A stretch of DNA of 64,000 nucleotides from NCBI GenBank assembly GCA_016771945.1, contig QZLF01000004.1:186001-250000 (forward strand), in the 5' to 3' direction. The stretch is from Candidatus Leucobacter sulfamidivorax (GTDB lineage Bacteria; Actinomycetota; Actinomycetes; Actinomycetales; Microbacteriaceae). The first letter of the stretch is position 1. Every line of letters begins with the position of its first letter. Positions 59,135 to 64,000 of the stretch are shown here, one piece after another. The position numbers and the translations under genes are program-made. The notes under the pieces were generated by a model, which was not told the DNA's origin, searched no databases, and was given only the letters and a program-made list of their open reading frames with translations.

Positions 59135-61867
59135 GTGCGCGATCGCGTCGTCAAGGTTGAACTGCGGGCCCTCGTCTCGGGCTTCAAGAACGACATGGCT
59201 CAGGCCCGGCAGGCGGCCAAGGAGCTGAACCAGGAGGTACAGGAGTCCGCGACGAAGAACGCGGCCGCCTGGAACACCGTCGGCACCGCGGCCACCGCGG
59301 TAGGCCTCGCCGCGGCCGCCGCCGCCGGCCTCGCGATCGCGAAGTGGGCGACCTTCGATCAGGCGATGTCGGCCGTGAAGGCCGCCACGCACGAGACCGA
59401 AGGCAACATGCGGTTGCTCGAGCAGGCTGCACTCGACGCCGGCGCCCGGACCGTGTTCTCCGCAACCGAGGCAGCCGGCGCGATCGAGGAGCTCGCGAAG
59501 GCCGGCGTCTCGACCCGCGACATCCTCGCCGGCGGCCTCGACGGCGCCCTCGACCTCGCCGCCGCCGGCGGCCTCGGCGTCGCCGAAGCGGCTGGCATCG
59601 CGGCGACCGCCCTCAAGACCTTCCAGCTCGAGGGCCAGGACATGGCCCACGTGGCCGACCTGCTCGCCGCCGGCGCCGGCAAGGCGATGGGCGACGTCAC
59701 CGATCTCGCAGCCGCGATGAACCAGTCCGCGATGGTCGCCAACGCCACCGGACTGTCGATCGAGGAGACCACCGCGGCGCTCGCCGCCTTCGCGTCGCAG
59801 GGCCTGCTCGGCTCGGACGCCGGCACCAGCTTCAAGTCGATGCTGCAGTCGCTCACCCCCACCTCAAAGGCCGCGAAGACGCTGATGGATGATCTGGGGA
59901 TCTCCGCCTACGACGCGCAGGGCGAGTTCATCGGCCTGGCCGAGTTCGCCGGCGTGCTGCGCGGGGCCCTCGCGGAAATGAGCACGGAGCAGCAGCAGGC
60001 GACCCTGAAGACCATCTTCGGGTCGGACGCGATCCGTGCCGCCACCGTGCTCTACTCCGAGGGCGAGGACGGCATCCGGGACTGGATCGAGGCCGTCGAC
60101 GACCAGGGCTACGCCGCGGAGACCGCCGCGGCCCGCCTCGACAACCTCATGGGCGATCTCGAGGCGCTGGGCGGCGCTCTCGACACCGCACTCATCCAGA
60201 CCGGGTCGCACGCCAACGACGTGCTGCGCGACATGGTGCAGTGGTTGACCGGCCTGATCGACTTCTACAACGAGCTCCCCGCCCCCCTCCAGGGTGCGGT
60301 GCTCGGCGTCGGACTCCTCACGGCCGGCGTCGGGCTTCTGACCGGCGCGGTGATGCTCGGCCTCCCGAAGTACGTCGAGTTCAAGAACGCACTCAGCCAG
60401 GTTGCCCCGGTGGGCAGCCGCACCCGCGGCATGCTCGGCGGCATCGCGAGCTTCCTGGGCGGCCCGTGGGGTGTCGCGCTCGCCGCCGCATCGCTCGCGG
60501 TGCACGCGCTGAACGTGCAGATCGAGGAGGGCGTGCCGTCGCAGGAGAACCTGCGGAACGCGCTGCTGACCTCCGCCGATGCCGCGCTCCTACTGCGGCA
60601 GGCCTCCGATCGCAGCGGAGTGGAGCAGTTCTTCTGGGGCGACTACGCGCAGTCGCTCGAGGACCTGCCCGCGCTGATGGACGACGTCGCCCAGTACGGG
60701 CACGGCTTCTGGTCGGCGCTGTCGTTCAACCAGAACGGCGCCGTGGACTCCCTCGCCCGCGTGGGCGAGGCGCTCGCGGAGATCGCCGGCACGGACCTGC
60801 CGCGGGCCTCGCAGGAGTTCCGCGATCTCGCCAACTCGCAAGGGCTCAGCCGTGAGCAGATGTCCACCCTGTTGGGCGTCATGCCGGAGTTCAAGGACGC
60901 GCTCACCGCGCAGGCCACCGAGCTCGGGCTGACCGCGGACGATGCGACCCTGCTGCAGCTCGCGCTCGGCGAGATCGGACCGGCGGCCGAACGTGGCGCG
61001 GCCGGTGCGGACTCGCAGGCGAGCTCGCTCGAGGGGCTGCAGGGGGTCGCCGAGGATACGACCGGCGCGGTCGAGCGGCTCGCGGACGAGATCCGCGGCT
61101 TCGGCCAGGCGCAGTTCGACGTGGAGCGGGCCGCGATCCAGTTCCAGGACTCCCTCGCGAAGCTCGACGAGCAGCTCGCTTCCGGTGCCGCGTCCCTCGA
61201 CATCACGACCGAGGCGGGCCGGGAAACCAGCTCGGCCCTGCTCGACGTCGCGTCCGCGGCGAACGAGCAGGCGGCATCGATCGCGGCCGTGGGCGGCACC
61301 ACCGAGCAGATCCAGGGCGCGCTCGAGGCGGGCCGGCAGAAGATCATCGACACCCGCATCGCCCTCGGCGACAGCGAGGAGGCCGCACGCAGCTACGCGG
61401 ACCGGCTGATCGCGACGCCCGAAGCGATCCACACCCGTGTCGAACTCGACACGGACATCGCCCGCGCCCGGCTCAACGAGTGGCTCGCGACGATCCCCGG
61501 GGTGATCCCGATCACCGCGGACGTCTCCTGGGTGGAGCGCGGTCACATGGCCGACGGCGGGATCCTCGAGCACGCCGACGGCGGGGTCCGATCCTACGCG
61601 GATGGCGGCTATCCGCCCGGCATCTACCGCGGCCGCCCTGGCGCACTGTACAAGTTCGCCGAGCCCGAGACCCGCTGGGAGGCGTTCATCTCGGGCAAGC
61701 CCGGCATGGAAGAGCAGAACCGCGCCTACGCGCTGGAGGCGCTCAACCGTCTCGGCGGGGCGCCATCGACGGGGGTAGCGATCAACCTGACCGTGGAAGC
61801 CGCCCCGGGCATGAACGAGTACGACCTCGTCGAACGGGTCGTCCAGCGTATTCGGGAGGTGTTGTGA
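59135..61867 (+). CDS. Tape measure protein
   Basis: A 910-residue protein opening VELRALVSGFKNDMAQARQA with a coiled coil, hydrophobic segments (TAATAVGLAAAAAAGLAIAK; VLGVGLLTAGVGLLTGAVML), and a TP901-type core (SATEAAGAIEELAKAGVSTR). The C-terminus has Gly/Asp repeats (ADGGILEHADGGVRSYADGG). From about 0.15 nm per residue, a tail near 135 nm is predicted. GTG 59135 follows GGGAGGGGG. It overlaps the Dit gene by four bases. Confidence 0.93.
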   Translation: MRDRVVKVELRALVSGFKNDMAQARQAAKELNQEVQESATKNAAAWNTVGTAATAVGLAAAAAAGLAIAKWATFDQAMSAVKAATHETEGNMRLLEQAALDAGARTVFSATEAAGAIEELAKAGVSTRDILAGGLDGALDLAAAGGLGVAEAAGIAATALKTFQLEGQDMAHVADLLAAGAGKAMGDVTDLAAAMNQSAMVANATGLSIEETTAALAAFASQGLLGSDAGTSFKSMLQSLTPTSKAAKTLMDDLGISAYDAQGEFIGLAEFAGVLRGALAEMSTEQQQATLKTIFGSDAIRAATVLYSEGEDGIRDWIEAVDDQGYAAETAAARLDNLMGDLEALGGALDTALIQTGSHANDVLRDMVQWLTGLIDFYNELPAPLQGAVLGVGLLTAGVGLLTGAVMLGLPKYVEFKNALSQVAPVGSRTRGMLGGIASFLGGPWGVALAAASLAVHALNVQIEEGVPSQENLRNALLTSADAALLLRQASDRSGVEQFFWGDYAQSLEDLPALMDDVAQYGHGFWSALSFNQNGAVDSLARVGEALAEIAGTDLPRASQEFRDLANSQGLSREQMSTLLGVMPEFKDALTAQATELGLTADDATLLQLALGEIGPAAERGAAGADSQASSLEGLQGVAEDTTGAVERLADEIRGFGQAQFDVERAAIQFQDSLAKLDEQLASGAASLDITTEAGRETSSALLDVASAANEQAASIAAVGGTTEQIQGALEAGRQKIIDTRIALGDSEEAARSYADRLIATPEAIHTRVELDTDIARARLNEWLATIPGVIPITADVSWVERGHMADGGILEHADGGVRSYADGGYPPGIYRGRPGALYKFAEPETRWEAFISGKPGMEEQNRAYALEALNRLGGAPSTGVAINLTVEAAPGMNEYDLVERVVQRIREVL

Positions 61868-62718
61868 GTCGAATCACGGTGGACCTGCCGGAAGGTCTGC
61901 AGCTCGACAACGAGCTGTTCTTCGACGGGTGGCAGCTGAACAACATCACCGGCTGGTGGGACACGACGGCGCCGCGCCTGGAGGACGAACCACGCGAGCA
62001 CGGGCACGGTGATCATGATCAGGACGAGGTGTTCCTGAGCGCCCGCTACTTCACCGTCACCGGCGTCTTCCAGTCCTACTCGGACCCGGACGCGCTCGCG
62101 ACGGCGAGGGCCGCCCTCGACGTGATGCACGGCCGGCCCGGCTTCGAGGTGACCGTCACCGACGAAGCCGGGCCGCTCCGCTCGACAGCCAAGCTCGCTT
62201 CCCGCATCGGATGGGACCGGAACCGGGCGCCTGGCTGCGCCTACTTCGAGTTCACCCTCAAGGCGGACGACCCGCGCCGGTACGGGCCCCTGCAGATCCT
62301 CTCGACCGGGGCACCGACCCCGGGCGTCGGCATCGCAGACCCGGTACTGGACCCCGTCCAGGAGGGCGCAGCCGGGAACCTCGGCCGAGTCGAGCTCGTG
62401 AACACCGGCTCCGCCCCGTCCGAGCCGCTCGTGCGGGTCGCCGGCGGATCCGACGAGGGCTTCGAGCTGCGCTGCATCGAGACCGCGGAGATCGTGCGTG
62501 TCACCCGGCCGATCCCGGCCGGCTCCGTGATCGAGGTGCGCATGGGCGATGGCACGGTCTGGATCGACGGAGAGTCACCGCTCGCCGCCTCCTACATCCC
62601 CGTCGCGGAGTGGATCAGCGTCGGCCCGGGCGAGACCTGCACCCTGCAGTTCACCCCGCTCGGAGCGCTCACGGGCACGCCGGCCATGAACGTGGAGTGG
62701 GCGGTGGCAACGTGGTGA
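61864..62718 (+). CDS. Distal tail protein (Dit-like)
   Basis: A 284-residue protein starting SRITVDLPEGLQLDNELFFD, with DEVFLSARYFTVTGVFQSYS, a middle typical of Dit (RAPGCAYFEFTLKADDPRRY), and a strand-rich second half (PLVRVAGGSDEGFELRCIET). It forms the ring at the tail tip next to Tal. GTG 61864 overlaps the tape-measure stop. Confidence 0.85.
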   Translation: MSRITVDLPEGLQLDNELFFDGWQLNNITGWWDTTAPRLEDEPREHGHGDHDQDEVFLSARYFTVTGVFQSYSDPDALATARAALDVMHGRPGFEVTVTDEAGPLRSTAKLASRIGWDRNRAPGCAYFEFTLKADDPRRYGPLQILSTGAPTPGVGIADPVLDPVQEGAAGNLGRVELVNTGSAPSEPLVRVAGGSDEGFELRCIETAEIVRVTRPIPAGSVIEVRMGDGTVWIDGESPLAASYIPVAEWISVGPGETCTLQFTPLGALTGTPAMNVEWAVATW

Positions 62719-63857
62719 CGCGTGCGCAGGTGGCAGACATGGTCACCGGGGACCGCATCCAGACCCTCCCGACGTCGGAGGTGAGGTGGGAGCGGCGGAT
62801 CCTCTCCCCGGAGCAGATGGACGTGAAGCTGACGCTCGCCCCGCGCGCGCACCAGCTGCTCGACCTGCGCAACTCGACCGTGGAGGCGAAGACCGCGCTC
62901 GTCGTCTCCGACGGCGACGTGGTGCTCGGTGCGGGCCCGATCTGGGAGCGCGAGTACGACGACACCACCGGGCGCTGGTCGGGCACCGCGGAGGGCATCT
63001 GGGCGCTACTGGAGCACGCGCACGTGCTCCCGGAATCGGTGACGACACTGCCGCTGCTGGTCGCCTCCGGCGACGACGAGGGCGAACCGAACCCGGCGGT
63101 GGCGACGACCTTCACGGCGTCGACGTGGCCGGAGATCGTGCAGGGCCTCCTCGCGCAGCGCGCCGCCCGCCCCGGCGGCGCACTCCCGCTCGTGTTCGGC
63201 CCGGCCGGCACCGGCGCCCACGACAAGAGCTACGAGGCGTCCGCGTTCAAGACCATTGGGGAGGCGCTCACCGATCTCACCCGCCTTGTCGATGGGCCGG
63301 AGCTCGAGTTCACCCCGCAGATCGTCGACAACAAGCTCCGCTGGCTCGTGAGGGTCGGCGACGACGCACAGCCCGAGATCCAGTCCATCACCCGGCACCT
63401 GTTCGACTTCACCCCGCGGAAGCGGTCGGTGCGGGCGCTCAGGGTGCGCTCGTCCGGGCGGGGCCTCGCCTCCGAGATGTGGGGCACCGGGGGCCGGCAG
63501 GCCGCGAAGGCGCTCTTCTCTCGGGCGTGGTCGCCGCAGCTGATCGACGCCGGCTTCCCCCGCATGGAGGCGGTGTCCTCCTCGCACTCGACCGTGGTCG
63601 AGCAGGAGACCCTCGACCGGTACACGCTGCGCGATCTCGCGCAGGCGTCCGCCCCGGTGGAGTGGTGGTCGTGGGAGTTCCACGCCGACCGCCGGCCCCG
63701 CCTCACCGATGTGTCGGTCGGGGATCTCTGCACGGTGCGGCTCAAGGGCAACAGGTACCTCCCGGACGGGGAGTACGAGCGGCGGATCGTGGCGATGTCG
63801 GGGACGTCGAAGTCGAGGTGGGTGCGGGTGACGACGGATGAGGTGGTGACGTGGTAG
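62715..63857 (+). CDS. Tail-associated protein (ReqiPepy6 Gp37-like, Tal position)
   Basis: A 380-residue protein: SEVRWERRILSPEQMDVKLT, GAGPIWEREYDDTTGRWSGT, ASTWPEIVQGLLAQRAARPG, and ending GNRYLPDGEYERRIVAMSGT. These are landmarks of the Siphovirus Gp37-like minor tail family downstream of Dit. GTG 62715 overlaps the Dit stop (GTGA). It probably forms the tip hub. Confidence 0.85.
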   Translation: MTRAQVADMVTGDRIQTLPTSEVRWERRILSPEQMDVKLTLAPRAHQLLDLRNSTVEAKTALVVSDGDVVLGAGPIWEREYDDTTGRWSGTAEGIWALLEHAHVLPESVTTLPLLVASGDDEGEPNPAVATTFTASTWPEIVQGLLAQRAARPGGALPLVFGPAGTGAHDKSYEASAFKTIGEALTDLTRLVDGPELEFTPQIVDNKLRWLVRVGDDAQPEIQSITRHLFDFTPRKRSVRALRVRSSGRGLASEMWGTGGRQAAKALFSRAWSPQLIDAGFPRMEAVSSSHSTVVEQETLDRYTLRDLAQASAPVEWWSWEFHADRRPRLTDVSVGDLCTVRLKGNRYLPDGEYERRIVAMSGTSKSRWVRVTTDEVVTW

Positions 63858-64000
63858 CGAGGATCCCCGAGGCGCAGGCGTTCGGGCGGATGCGCGCCGA
63901 TCGGGAGCGCACCGATCGGCGCGTCACCGACCTCGAGCGCACCGACGGCTCGCAGTACGCGCGGACGCTCGAGAAGATTAAGGCGCTCGTCGCCGGCCTC
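63851..64000 (+). CDS. Minor tail protein, N-terminal part (runs off the window)
   Basis: GTG 63851 overlaps the previous stop. The 50 visible residues (RIPEAQAFGRMRADRERTDR; SQYARTLEKIKALVAG) are helical and charged, as at the start of many tail-fibre or baseplate proteins. The remainder is outside the window. Confidence 0.7.
   Translation, partial: MVARIPEAQAFGRMRADRERTDRRVTDLERTDGSQYARTLEKIKALVAGL

Larger units (their letters stand above)
33261..64000. mobile_element. Siphovirus-type prophage, left part (continues beyond the window)
   Basis: It starts in a broken tRNA gene and holds repressor/excise-like genes, an early region and an ordered head-tail module: HNH, TerS, TerL, portal, MuF, scaffold, capsid, connectors, tail tube, G/GT, tape measure, Dit, Tal. 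A long-tailed, non-contractile phage is indicated by the tape measure and Dit/Tal genes and the absence of sheath genes. Lysis and integrase genes are not seen and should lie to the right. Confidence 0.93.

Overview
The window reads as chromosome of a high-GC actinomycete, most likely a member of the Microbacteriaceae (Leucobacter-like by gene content). The assignment rests on codon use, VapBC, oligoribonuclease, two NarL-type two-component systems, and many genes whose TAnnnT -10 hexamer lies 6-7 bases before the start codon (leaderless transcripts). No taxonomic marker such as 16S rRNA is present.

Left edge, 1-4450: a mobile-element scar. An IS3-family element (truncated by the window edge) abuts a C-terminal remnant of a lost protein that overlaps the start of an ankyrin-repeat gene, which looks like an orphan immunity gene. 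A complete IS21-family element (1518-4162, istA-istB, 6-bp target duplication GTGCAC) has split a helix-turn-helix gene, whose two halves join in frame when the element is removed.

Host block, 4500-33200: a LolD/MacB-like ABC exporter divergent from a histidine kinase/response regulator pair; a possible signalling cluster (ThiF-like E1 enzyme, LuxI/FeeM-like acyltransferase, TetR-like regulator, membrane GGDEF-EAL protein); a TipA-type MerR regulator with a 19-bp-spacer promoter; a PEP mutase/isocitrate lyase-family enzyme; VapBC; a DUF1801-like protein; an EamA permease; oligoribonuclease; a complete peptide-type ABC importer; peptide deformylase; an MFS exporter; and a second two-component system followed by a DHA2 exporter and a MacB-like ABC exporter. 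An acyltransferase-3 membrane protein, a SHOCT protein and a DUF6325-like protein close the block.

Prophage, from about 33261 to past the right edge: a siphovirus-type prophage inserted in the anticodon loop of a tRNA-Arg(UCU) gene. Its order is XRE repressor and divergent MerR/excise-like gene over a shared operator; two reverse-strand moron genes flanked by a 15-bp repeat; a plus-strand early region (HTH, KilAC-like, GIY-YIG-like, replication-like and ParB-like genes, then ASCH and zinc-ribbon proteins); a probable late promoter; and HNH, TerS, TerL, portal, MuF, scaffold, major capsid, connectors, tail tube, frameshifted G/GT chaperones, tape measure, Dit and Tal. No integrase is in the window, so it probably lies at the unseen right end.

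The most notable items are a MuF minor-head protein with a C-terminal EndoU-like nuclease domain and an adjacent putative immunity gene, three 10-11-base poly-G tracts sitting exactly at Shine-Dalgarno positions in the prophage, the acyltransferase/ThiF/c-di-GMP cluster, a region of alternating reading frames at 38.6-40.0 kb, and the toxin-remnant/ankyrin immunity pair at the left edge.
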